Assembly: GCF_018139145.2 (NCBI RefSeq)
Contig: NC_059485.1
Span: 15,561,698 to 15,625,697, forward strand
Direction of reading: 5' to 3'
Length of the DNA stretch: 64,000 bases
Source of the DNA: Gymnogyps californianus
Taxonomy: Eukaryota; Chordata; Aves; Accipitriformes; Cathartidae
Shown: piece after piece, positions 26,219-36,800 of the stretch
Layout: each line of letters starts with the position of its first letter
Position numbering within the stretch: position 1 is the stretch's first letter
Program-made: the position numbers and the translations under genes
The notes under the pieces: model-generated
What the model was told of the DNA's origin: nothing
The model's database searches: none
Seen by the model: only the letters and a program-made list of their open reading frames with translations

Positions 26219-28454
26219 TTTAAGAAACAAGGAAACCATTATGCAAAAATACATTAGACATTTTAGATAATTTATTTGAAAGGAAACATTGTCTAGTATG
26301 TGCCAGTAGACTAAGATTTCAAACACTAGTGGGAGCTACAAGACATCCAATGTCAAGTATTTTAGTAGAATCATATCAAGTAATTCCAATTTTATATTTC
26401 CTTATACCGAGATTAACAACAAAGGATTTGCATTAGCGTACAATGACAGGCTGCTTAAGCTTACATTCCCCTGACACTTCTGACGGCATTGTATTCCAAA
26501 GGGCAAACAGAGGGCTTTAATAAGGGTTTCTTGTTTTAACATTGAAAAGCAGACAATAATAACTTTAACTTGTGATTTCTGACCAGCAATATGCCGCAGT
26601 GACAAGACTAATACAAAATCACAGCTAGCTAAGACAGTCTCTGAGCTAGAGAGTAAAGAAGAAGGGAGAGGAATATAGAGAAACAGGGTATTAAATCACA
26701 GGGCATAATCCTTTAACATCCAGGGCATTCTGGTCCTAAACCAAGAAAAGTTCAAGCAGACACTTTGAAGAAGGTGAGAATTCCACTAATATCAGCTTAG
26801 TCGATGAAATGTAAGCCAAACAAGAAGAGGCTCAAAGGACAGAAAATTCTGGTGACACTAAACCTCTTTCATGTTCTTGTTCTTTCAAAGGCCTTTATAG
26901 AAAAGTATCCAAATGATGTTCAGTCATTTTTCTTACAGGCTGGATTCATCTCACCTGGCTTGAACTGTCCACAAGTTAGCTATGCCATCTAAGCTAGTCA
27001 TCTTCTATTGTTAACAGAGACAGATCTCTACTGAGAAGTATCCTTCTCTGTTGATACTATGAAGAAAGGAGCTTGAACAGCTAGTGAAGACCACACGCTT
27101 AATATGTTTGAACTTAAATGTCATCCTGTTTGTACTGTAATTATCCCTTCCTTTTTTCTGTCTTTTAGATATTTTATTAAGTATTTGTATAGAGTTCCAT
27201 CACATTTTTCTAGTTTCTATGTTTTTATAAACAACAAATTAGTTATGAACTTTAACAAATATCACTCTCGGGACTTTCTATAGTAAAATTGGTCATTATC
27301 CACTAAATATTCCATTCTTAAGGAAGAGAAAGGTAATTGTGAAGCGAAAGTTGTATGAATGTAATTGGAGAGAATTCCAGGAGAGTTTATGTAGTTATGA
27401 ATAATGCTTCAAAAGGGAAACTCACTGTTTATACTGTATATATGTCTTGTTACTCATAAAAACCAAGCATTATACTGGTAACAGATGGTTTCTCAAGGTG
27501 GCCATATACAACTTTATTTTCTATTTTCAACATGCCTTCAATATAACTTTAGTTCCAAAAGGATCTGGTCCTAAGGTCCATTAAAAACTGGCAATAGAGG
27601 AGGAACTGGTGTTAATTAGTCCGGGCCTTCTCCCAAATCTCTACCAATTAAACAAGTGTTTAGTGCTATTAAGCTTACATGTTATAAATCTTTATCTGCA
27701 TTACAGTAGTAGGAAATGGAAGAGGAGGGAAACAGTAGGGTAGGGACAAAGTAAAAAACAATGAATACAGCTGAAATTTTAAAAAAGAAAAGAAAAAGAA
27801 AAATCAGCTGCTTCCTTTTCTTCCCCTCTAAGCTTAGCAGCACAAGTAGGCATTTCAAAACTCAGAACTGTGTGTGAGATGATTATTACGGGTTTTAGGA
27901 TTAAAAATAAATTTTAAATGTCACATAAGAGGGCAGACAAAACTGAACTCTCAAAGGGTGATTTCCCCACACACTCTCATACATTAATTGTACCATTTAT
28001 AGCACAAGATAGTGAATCCAGAAAAAAGAAGATATGCTTTCTAATCTTATTCAAAATGAAAATAAAATTTGGAAACTTGTATGAGAAATAGGAAGCCTAA
28101 TACAGAGCACTGAAATGAAATACTAAACACAGAACAGTTTTATGTTCAGTTAGTCAGTTGCATGAACAAAGTACATGCTTTAAAGTGTTGGTTCAGATTA
28201 GTGACACATCCAGTTCAGTATCTTGTCTCTCCCCGTGGTCATAGCACATGCTTCAAAGAAAGACAAAAACAAATAGCCTCTGCTTCCCATACCTATTTTG
28301 TTTCTCCAAATCAGTTACGAATAACCTACTATTGAGATAAAATATTTATTTACATGTACTTAAATATCTATTTATACAAATGTTTACAGGAAAAAGTCAA
28401 TCATAATATATTTCTAAGCAGAAGCAAAGTATGTCATTTTTTTACAACATCCCC
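26219..28454. other. AT-rich unique DNA between CR1 fragments
   Basis: No gene or further transposon was recognised. A pyrimidine-rich tract ending in TTTTAG near 27170 looks like a splice acceptor, but no open exon with a donor follows it. Confidence 0.55.
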
Positions 28455-28805
28455 AACTCTACCAATATATCCAAGAACAGCGATTCCACAGCCTCTCCAG
28501 GCCTGTGCTCCAGTGTTTGTGTAACCTCTTTGTCAACATTTTTTTCCTAATACCTGAGAAGAATTTCCTGTGCTGTAGCCTGCGTCCATTACCTCTCATC
28601 CTTTCACTGTGCACTTCCATGGAGTCTGGCTCCACCTTTTGTATACTATTAGCTAGCTAATAAAATATCATCTTAGTCTTCTAAGTAAACAAACTCAGTT
28701 CTACCTGCCTCTCTCCAACCATCATGTGCTCCAACCTTCTAATCATCTTGTTGGTCCTCCACTCACCTTCTTCAGTACAGCAATAGCACTCTTCTACCAA
28801 ATTTA
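28455..28805 (-). mobile_element. CR1 LINE 3'-region fragment
   Basis: The plus strand shows antisense CR1 landmarks in the right order: CGATTCCACAGCCTCTCCAG, CTCCAGTGTTTGTGTAACC, AATTTCCTGTGCTGTAGCC, CATTACCTCTCATCCTTTCA, then GAGTCTGGCTCCACCTT and a later TTGTTGGTCCTCCACTC. These correspond to the end of ORF2 and the 3' region of avian CR1. The extreme 3' repeat tail is missing. There are many substitutions and an AT-rich gap around 28645-28700, so the copy is old and not functional. Confidence 0.8.
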
Positions 28806-29163
28806 ATTTAAATATAATCTGATATTTTATATAACAGACGTATGTCCTCCCATATATTTTTATTTAGAAATTCTCCCAAAAAGGAAGGGGAAATCATCTG
28901 AGACTAACGCAATGATTTGCCCAACTCTTAGAAAAATTCCTTTGAGAAACTCCAATGTTTCCACACTGATTGTTCTTAGTATATAGAAAAGTTTATAAAC
29001 AAATGTGGTAGCTCTGTTTAGTTCTCACCAGATCACAGTGACCCATTTTAAAAAAGGTTTTCACATTTAGCAATTTCATCATATGTTAAACGGTGATTAT
29101 TATTCTCTGAGACAGTAAAAGATACTGCTTTTTTAATTTAGACAGTGCAAAAAGAGGGTTGAC
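28806..29163. other. AT-rich DNA, nothing recognised
   Basis: No exon or repeat was seen between the CR1 fragment and the following LTR. Confidence 0.5.
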
Positions 29164-29168
29164 AAAGG

Positions 29169-29753
29169 TATAGTGGGTCTGGCTGGGATGGAGTTAACTT
29201 TACTTATAGCAGCCCGCATAGTGCTGTGCACTGCATTTGTACGTAGAACAATGTTGATAACACACCAGTGTTTTGGATATTATTGAGCAGTGCTCTCATA
29301 GCAGCACGGTTGTCTCTCCAACTGCCCCGCCAAAGGCCAGTAGGCTGGGGGTTGGCAAGAGGTTGGGAGGGGACACAGCTAGGATGGCTGACCCAAATGA
29401 CCACAGGGATACTCCAGACCATATGATGTCGTGCTCAGCAATAAAAGCTAAGAGAAAGGAGAGGGGGAGCATTTGTTATTACGGCGTTTGTTTTCCGAAG
29501 CAACCGCTACCTGTACTGAGGCCCTGCTTCCCAGGAAGTGTCTGGACATCACCTGCTGATGGGAAGTAGAGAATAAATCATCTTTTTTTTTGGCTTTGCT
29601 TCCACACACGGACTTTGGTTTTTTTCCATTAAACTGCCTTTTTCTCAACCCACAAGTTTTTAGTCTTATTTTCTCCCCCTGTCCTGCTGAGGAAGAGGAG
29701 TGAGAGAGCAGCTTGGTGGGCACATGGTGGCCAGCCAAGGTCAACCCACCATA
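29169..29753 (+). mobile_element. Solo LTR of an avian ERVL-like endogenous retrovirus
   Basis: This 585-bp element belongs to the same broad LTR group as 1721-2311. It shares TGGCTGGGATGGAGTTAACT near its start, the AATGTTGATAACACAC block, and a CTCAACCCACAAG block near its end. It carries a TATA-like ATAAAAGC (29441-29448) and ATTAAA (29638-29643). The 5-bp duplication AAAGG flanks it exactly (29164-29168 and 29754-29758). The first and last ten bases form an inverted repeat (TATAGTGGGT and ACCCACCATA, one mismatch). The expected terminal TG and CA both appear as TA. The 3' end differs from the other copy, so it is a distinct subfamily. No internal viral genes remain. Confidence 0.88.
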
Positions 29754-29758
29754 AAAGG

Positions 29759-30889
29759 AAACAGATCTGTGCTGGCCAAAATTGAGGTTGTTTAAGGTTG
29801 CACTCTTATGAAAGGGTTATCTCCTGAGCTAGAACTACTGCCTTCCTGTATGCTAACAGCAGCTGCAACTGCTGCATTGCCAGATGGAGCCTTCTTTTAC
29901 AACATAACCTGCCGTTTTTAGGGGATGGGGCTACAGCTGGAAATTAAAGATCAGTACAAGAAAGCAGGAATTTGAATGGGGTCAATGAATGTATACCTCT
30001 GTGGGACTCCAGGAAAAAAAGAGAAGGGGAGTAAACGACAGCAAGAGATTTTATGCCTGGAGTCATTTCTTGGTCATGAGCAAGTGCACAAAGAGATAAG
30101 GTATTAAGCCCCCAGCCAACTCCCTGGCCAGTTCAAGCATTGTACAAGGAGAATATAAAACCAGGTGATGTCCCTCTTCCACTCTGGGACAGCCACTGGG
30201 TCTGATTCTGGACTTTGAGTATTTTTTCATTTTGTAGGAAAGGTAATCAACTACGAACAGGAAGCTTTAAGAAAGATGACAGATGCATATCAGAAACAGG
30301 TAAGCAGCGACAAAGGCAGCAGGGATAGAAGGCAATAAATTGCATTACAGCAACAGAGGCTCTCACAAGCTTTGATTAGTCTTCACTGGCTTCTCTGCCA
30401 GATATATCATGGCCAGAACTGGTCAGAGGGTCAATTTGTATGAGAACAGGAAATAATTGCCTAACAATAACAACATAATGGTCACCTCAGTTTTTAAAGA
30501 TGATGAAATATCCCTATCCAGCTGGAGAGAAGATAATTTTTGGCTAACGTTCAGGAAGCAAATGTTGGTTATGCTGGAGCAATGGAGAGAGGATGAACAG
30601 CCAATCTAATCACTGGCAGCTCTTTTTCTCAGACATCCAATAAAGGGACATGTTGCACATGACACATTTTTGATAAACCAGAGCTGAAAATGCAAGACAG
30701 GAATTTACTAAAGTAGCAGAAAAAAGTGAGTTTTGCACATTCACTTTTAGTAAGCGTGGGAAAATAATGGAAGAATGGTGAGGAGGATTGTAAACACGCT
30801 CAAGTGACTTGCAGCTGGGGTGTAGAAAAACGTATATCATACTAATCATTGTTTTGTCTTGTGTGCTTGACAAGTAGAACATCTGTGTT
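29759..30889. other. Unassigned region with a TATA-like motif
   Basis: The segment after the LTR has moderate GC content and no recognised gene. GAATATAAAACCAGG near 30151 looks like a TATA box, followed about 30 bp later by a CTCTGGGAC block. This arrangement is seen in some avian LTRs, but I could not place the family or find its ends. Confidence 0.4.
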
Positions 30890-30899
30890 TAGATAACAC

Positions 30900-31215
30900 A
30901 GGCCTGTGATAGACTCAGAGGCACCCTATTGAACGTGCTTGAGACTCCTGCCCTGCTGTGGGAAAGATCAAAGCATGGTGGTAAACTATGCCTGCGTGAA
31001 TCCCTGATACACAGGCGAAAACAGCAGGTTCGGCGCTCCTCTAGCAAGGACCAAGCTCCGTGGTGCCTGCGTTCCCACTTGGGTGCCTCTGCCCGGGTGC
31101 TGCTTCGGGGATCCCCTGGTCTGAGAGGTAACGAAAATAAATTTACTCTTTGCATTTCATCCGTGGTTTTGTGGTTGTTCCTGTGTTCTGCCTGTGTAGG
31201 CTCACGCATTAAGTG
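30900..31215 (+). mobile_element. Possible LTR fragment (GC-rich, unassigned)
   Basis: The block is richer in GC and CpG than its surroundings. A GC-rich stretch (31030-31125) leads to GGTAACGAAAATAAATTTAC with a polyadenylation signal at 31136, then TTTGCATTTCATCC and a T/G-rich tail ending near CTCACGCA. The order GC-rich, then AATAAA, then T/G-rich resembles the R-U5 part of an avian LTR. No target-site duplication was found, so the limits are uncertain. A 153-codon minus-strand open frame (30889-31350) spans the block and looks like a by-product of its composition. Confidence 0.4.
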
Positions 31216-32640
31216 ATAAAATACCTCCTCTACCAAAGCTCTTGTTTCTATGCAGGAAGACAGGAGGATCCCAACATGAGATGGGAGCAAGTCTGTAGCT
31301 GATCCCCAAATAGATCGAAACAAATGGAGAAGGGATGACAACAGAAGCATTGCAAGTGCTTATTCCTGAAACATGCATATAAATAGAAACATGGACTGTA
31401 GGAATTTTGTGTCTTCCTGAAGAAAACATAACCCGTAGTCTGCTTGAAAAACTACTGCTACTCATCAGCTCGTACCTGCAAATGTGTATGCACATATACA
31501 TGCACATATCTAAAGCATGATTTTTAAACAAGTAGTGAGATAGCTAACTACTGGAATTTCTGTATATGATGATAGCTTTAACCCCTTAACAGAAGTCTTA
31601 TAGAAACATAGTATTTGTCAAAATACAACTCATTGAACTTGATATATGGCTATTTGGGTAACATTTAATTATTTTCAAGACCAGAAAGTAATATTGGATG
31701 TCTAACTATTCCTCTGACTTTCAGTTTTTCAATCTATTGAAATTATACAGATCTGCTGAATTTGTGAAGCTACAAAATAAAAATAATGGCACTAATGAAA
31801 GTATTCTTTTGACACATCGACCTTACTTCACCAAACCAACTGACTTGCAACCAAGAATTAAAACAATTACAGAGATGAACACACAGTGAATGAACACTGC
31901 AGTACATATATCTTCATATTATAGCCCAAAAAATCACCTTCAGATACAATTGTATAGATGACTTTAAACAACATATATCTGGAAATAGGAATGGGCATTT
32001 CGCTCCATCCGTAATGGCACAAAGAGCCTGATTAAATTAAAAAAGCAAACATTAAACTGAAAACACCACTCCATAAAGACAAGACAAGAAGGCAAGCAAA
32101 AATGTAACTTTTGGAACAAACCTAAAAATTCAGATATATAAAACAGTGAGATTTTAGTAGTTTTTTTTCTTTTCTATACTGATTTCCTTGCAGAACTTAT
32201 TGGTATCTTGGTATAATTAAAAAAATGAGTAAAGTGGCAGGTGTTTTGAAGGGCCAGGACAAAAAGATTGTTTTGCTGTCTGGTTTTTATGAACTGTGTA
32301 ACTCAGTATACATTGCCTTTTTTTTTTTTTTTTTGAGTTCGCAAGTGTGTGTACATGCTTATTTGTATATGTGTGTGTGTGCACACATAAAGATATAGAT
32401 ATCCAGGTTACAAGGAAATGACCACAGAACATGAAGAAAAAAGTACAGAGAAAGGGATGAATACAGTAGCTGAGAACATAATGGACAGAAAAAGGAGCCT
32501 AAGACAGCTGGTATTTCACAAAATTATATTGACAACAAACTCAAATTACTGATTCACAGAAGAGTTAGGAATGACAAGAAACCAGCCTGGGTGTATTGCA
32601 ACAGGGAAGCATACAGCAAGTGGAAACTAGGTTGTTTTAT

Positions 32641-32712
32641 AAAAAGCATAGGCATATATGACAAGTGTATTCAAAAAGCAAAGGCATATATGACAAGTGT
32701 ATTCAAAAAGCA
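32641..32712. repeat. 32-bp tandem duplication
   Basis: Two adjacent 32-bp units (32641-32672 and 32673-32704) differ at a single base, and a third begins with AAAAAGCA. The near identity points to a recent slippage or unequal-exchange event. Confidence 0.9.
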
Positions 32713-32867
32713 GTCTGTCAAGAGCTTTTAAATACAAAATACCACCTCTTTTTCAGAGAATCCCTGACCCATGAATCTCTGGCAGTTGGGACAGAATTCT
32801 GGGGAAACTTCACTACATGTGACGTGTTCTTCTACTCTTCCATAGCTATCCATATGAGCAAGCAAAT

Positions 32868-32901
32868 GGGGCGGGGGGGGGGGGGGGGGGGGCGGGGGGG
32901 G
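32868..32901 (+). repeat. Interrupted poly(G) tract
   Basis: The tract is 34 bases of G broken by two single C residues. Such runs are length-variable and error-prone in sequencing, so the exact length is uncertain. Confidence 0.85.
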
Positions 32902-33414
32902 AAGAAGCATTTAAAATGACAAATACATTAATGCAACCAAGATCCTACACTCATTTGAATCAATGTGAAGAATTCTTTGGGAACTGAAAGGATAAACTCA
33001 AAAAGCTTTCATAGGAAACTAAAAATCAAAAGTGCTCTCTTTTGAGGTAATCTTCATATTTTGAGTTTTGTTCTGATTGAGAGAATATATTCAGTATTGC
33101 CCTCAGGAATGGGCCAGAGTAGCAACTGCTATAGCCTGCTTTGGGACCTCTGGTCTCTTAAACGCCAGAGAACCATTTTACGTGCAAGTCAGGGAGTCTA
33201 ACGTACAACTCAACGGATAAGCAGAAAGACAAGGACAGCTGAAAAGGTCAGTTAAGTGCTCACTACAATAATTAAAACTTACACCTCATGAATTACAGAT
33301 AGACTTTCCTTGTCTATTTCTTGAAACGATAAGCATCTTTTGGTGTGAATAGTGTTGAAACTATGGAAAAGAACTTCAGCTCCAAACCCCATGCAGATTC
33401 AGGGAAGTCAATGT

Positions 33415-33895
33415 AGCTACACATTGACAGTGGAGCTACACTGCTCTAGCATGGGTCCTTCCCAGGGGTAGCAGTCCTTCAAGAACTGCTCCAGCGTGGG
33501 CTCTCCACAAGCAACAGTTCCCTGAGGACACTGCTCCAGTGTGGAGTCCCCACCCAAGGGCTGCAGGGGAATCCCTGCTCCGGCGCCTGCGGCCCCTCCG
33601 GCCCCTCCTCCTGCTCTCACCTGGGTGCTCGCAGGGCTGGTTCTCACTCTTTTTTTCCTCACTCCTCACTGCCTGGGCAGGGTTTTGCCCTTTCTTAAAT
33701 ATGGGTTCCCAGAGGTGTCACCAGTGTTGCTGAGGGGCTCAGGTGTGCCCTGTGCTGGGGCGGCTGGAATCAGCTGGAACCGGCTGTGTCCGGCTGTGTC
33801 CGGCACGGGGCAGCCCTGGCCTCTCCTCACAGAGGCCCCTGCAGCCCCCTGCCAGTGCCTGGGCACGGACACCCAATGCAGCTGACAAAACCCAA
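33415..33895. mobile_element. GC-rich avian ERV-associated interspersed repeat
   Basis: The block is strikingly GC-rich in AT-rich surroundings. It contains CTGCTCCAGCGTGGGCTCT, GGGCTGCAGGGGAATCCCTG, CTCCGGCGCCTG, TTTGCCCTTTCTTAAATATG and GTTCCCAGAGGTGTCACCA in series. I recognise this series as part of a repeat that is abundant in bird genomes and linked to endogenous retroviruses. A 10-bp unit CGGCTGTGTC is repeated in tandem at 33781-33800. Several open frames of 64-114 codons overlap on both strands but share no known domain and follow from the low stop content. I cannot say which strand is sense or exactly where it ends. Confidence 0.55.
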
Positions 33896-36800
33896 GAATT
33901 TGCCTCAAGTTTTACTCACAAAATGTGTTGGGAAATAACAGAAGCCTACATTGCCTTTAATATACAGCCATACATGTCCAAAAAACAAAACCACAAAACC
34001 AACAAAAACTCAGAACAAAATACTTCCGAAGGATCTTTCAGAGTATTTCAGTACAATTAGCCAGAGTTCCCAGAACACAAATTCTGAAGTTCAATTTCTT
34101 TTTTAAACTAGTAAAATTTTAAAGAATAAATAACATTCTTATTTTAATATAATCTGTCAAAGAGGAACATCATTAAAGTGTTTTGGTTGTTTTATTGCTT
34201 GGACAATCCAGTACAGTTTATCTATCATGTGCCAGGCCTCCAAGATGAAGTTCGTTCTCAACTTTCACAAAACACCACATCATTACAAATTTTTTTCCAG
34301 TACTACAAATCTTTTCACAAACCTGACAGCCAAGCACATAATACACAGAAAAAAGACACCTCAGGAGAGATGTGAAGAAGCTGGTGTGGAAAACTTGTGA
34401 ATATATCCTACGATAAATCTAATGCTCACATATCATAAACCATACACAATTAGGAGTTTTAATAAGGAATTGCAGCTGCAAGATTATTTGTACTCAGTAT
34501 TTATCATAGGATGGTATCATGTTCATAAAAGACTAAGCTTATGAGAGCAACACTGTAAATAATTTTTTGCCATCATTTCTTCAACATACAATGACAAGAA
34601 TTCAGTTTGTGTAAATATCAAGATCTATTCTAAATAAAATAGCAGTTTAAAAAGCTCTCTTTTTTAGAGAATTGTTTTTTAAATGTCTCTTACCTCTCTG
34701 TTCTGTCAAGTTAACTTGATTTACTGGCTTTACTAAATTAACTGGGATTTACTGGAACTCTGATTTATGGAGATGTTTTCACTCAGTGTGTGCAAAGGCA
34801 TGCATGCAAATACGTTCTTGTCGTATTAAATCCTAATTGCTACGCTCAAAAGTGAATTTAGGAAAATATTAACATACTATCACTGTATTTCTCAACTGAT
34901 TTTCAAAATCAGATTATGCTTTTTGCTAAGGATAGAGGACACTCTTTTAAGCCACTGAGGGCAACAAACTATGCTGTGCTGTTGTGAAACTTCAGTCTTA
35001 TGAAGCATATATTCTTTTTCATTTATTTATTTGTTTTATTCAATCACAAAAGGAAGAAACGGTATGTCACTTCATATTAGAAACATGTTTGGGCCTCTAA
35101 TCTCAAACCTGTTACTTCCAAGTACTGAGGGAATGTTCAGGGAAGAGGTTCTTTATACTAACTGCAGTTAAATTGGCTCAGCAATTTCATAATATTCCAG
35201 GCTCAGAATACGCAAAATAGGAACGGTTCCCTTTTTACTTCCCTTTTTATTTCTTCTGCTATGCCTACTATAAATACTTCTAACTATTGTGAAGACTTAA
35301 GTTTATTTGCATTGATGTGTCTTGGGTTAAGAATGAGAACACAGTAACCCAATTTCAATAAAGCATGTTCCCAGAAGGAATAGCCATTCATCAACCAGCA
35401 CTGCTATACCTTAGGAACTATTCTAGATCCCCAGTACATTTTTTTTTTTTTTAAATCCTTTAGACAGATAATAGCATGTGCCCCTATAGAAAAATCTTTC
35501 TGTCAGCAGTGGTAACCAGCACAGCTCTCTGTCATGAAACTATTGAAAAGCATGCTGAAACCCAAGGATCCTCTAGGAGTTATTCAACAAGTCTGAATGG
35601 TCAAGATACTATTACGTATTTGTTAAGTACTCAGTGTTGCACCTGCTGACCAAGGGAATATTGTTTATAATATTTTGTTCTAGGCATGTTATCAGTTAAT
35701 CTCAAAATGCCAGTGAGGTTCCCTGTCTTTTCTCATCTTGAAAGAAAAACAAAGCCCACCTAAATGAAACTCTTCCACTCTGTATAATATCCCTGTAGAT
35801 TGTTATGGAAAAGAGGTAAATTCTGAAAGACAGATGAACAAATATATTGTAATCACACTAGGACAACGGGTATACTGAGTTTAAATATCTATGTAAGACT
35901 TGTGATTACCAATACATTTAAGAATGCACTTCAACTGCAAGCCTATGTAATGTGTCTAGTTATATATTTAAGTTCTCTCCTTGATTAATTTAAAAAGAGG
36001 CACTAATCTGTGACTGGTTTCTCTATGTGCAACTTCAATTTAAATCAAATCTGCTATTTTGTATCTTTCTTTGTCCTCTTTCTTTTACCATGTAAAGTAT
36101 ATCTTAAAAAAAAAAACCAAACAACAGAACAACCAAACACAAAATTGATTTAGGGTTTCAAGTTCCACCTTTTAAAAAAACAGCATTTACATTTTGACAA
36201 GCAATAAAAATGCCAGCAATCAGAAGCTTACTAGGACACATGAAGCATGTAAATCATAGTCAATCATGGCTCAGAAGTTTTTCAAGTATTTATTCAGTAT
36301 TCATAAGCAGGCAATTATTGTCACAAACTTATCTGTGTCCAAAATAGCTCTTTTCTAAACTGCATTTTTCTTATTACTTCATTGTGAGGTCTTCTGTGTA
36401 TGCAGGACCTCAGTTGTGTTCCTGAATTATTATTAATCAAACAAATCGTATCTCTCCATGAACAAAAAATAAATTTCCTCTGATGGAGATTGCTGTTTCA
36501 TTAGTTTGGCTTTCTTTTATACAATGTGTAATAATCCATGTTCTTTCACTGTATGACCCATTGTCAAAACGGTGAATTTAAACCTTGTAATTGTATTGGA
36601 TTGTACAAGAAGGTCTGGCTAAGATATTCACATTTGTCCTATTAGTCCCACTGGTACTGATTTTCCAAGAATTGATGACATATTTGTAAGCAATATTAAC
36701 CATCCTTCAGACTAAATTACACTGTGTAGTCACTACTGATCTCTTAACATCTATCATACCTATCAACTATCAAATGATAGAAATTAATTTATCTATCAAA

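Larger units (their letters stand above)
31216..33414. other. Unique DNA with simple repeats and a local duplication
   Basis: No gene was recognised. The segment includes TG/CA-rich runs (31470-31515, 32340-32390), a T-run (32318-32334), a 32-bp tandem duplication (32641-32712) and a long G-run (32868-32901). Confidence 0.6.

Noticed and set aside
27140..27240. Strong acceptor-like pyrimidine tract ending in TTTTAG
   Set aside because: All downstream frames close quickly or lack a donor.
30889..31350. 153-codon minus-strand frame
   Set aside because: It lies across a GC-rich, LTR-like block, has no recognised domain, and is explained by low stop content there.
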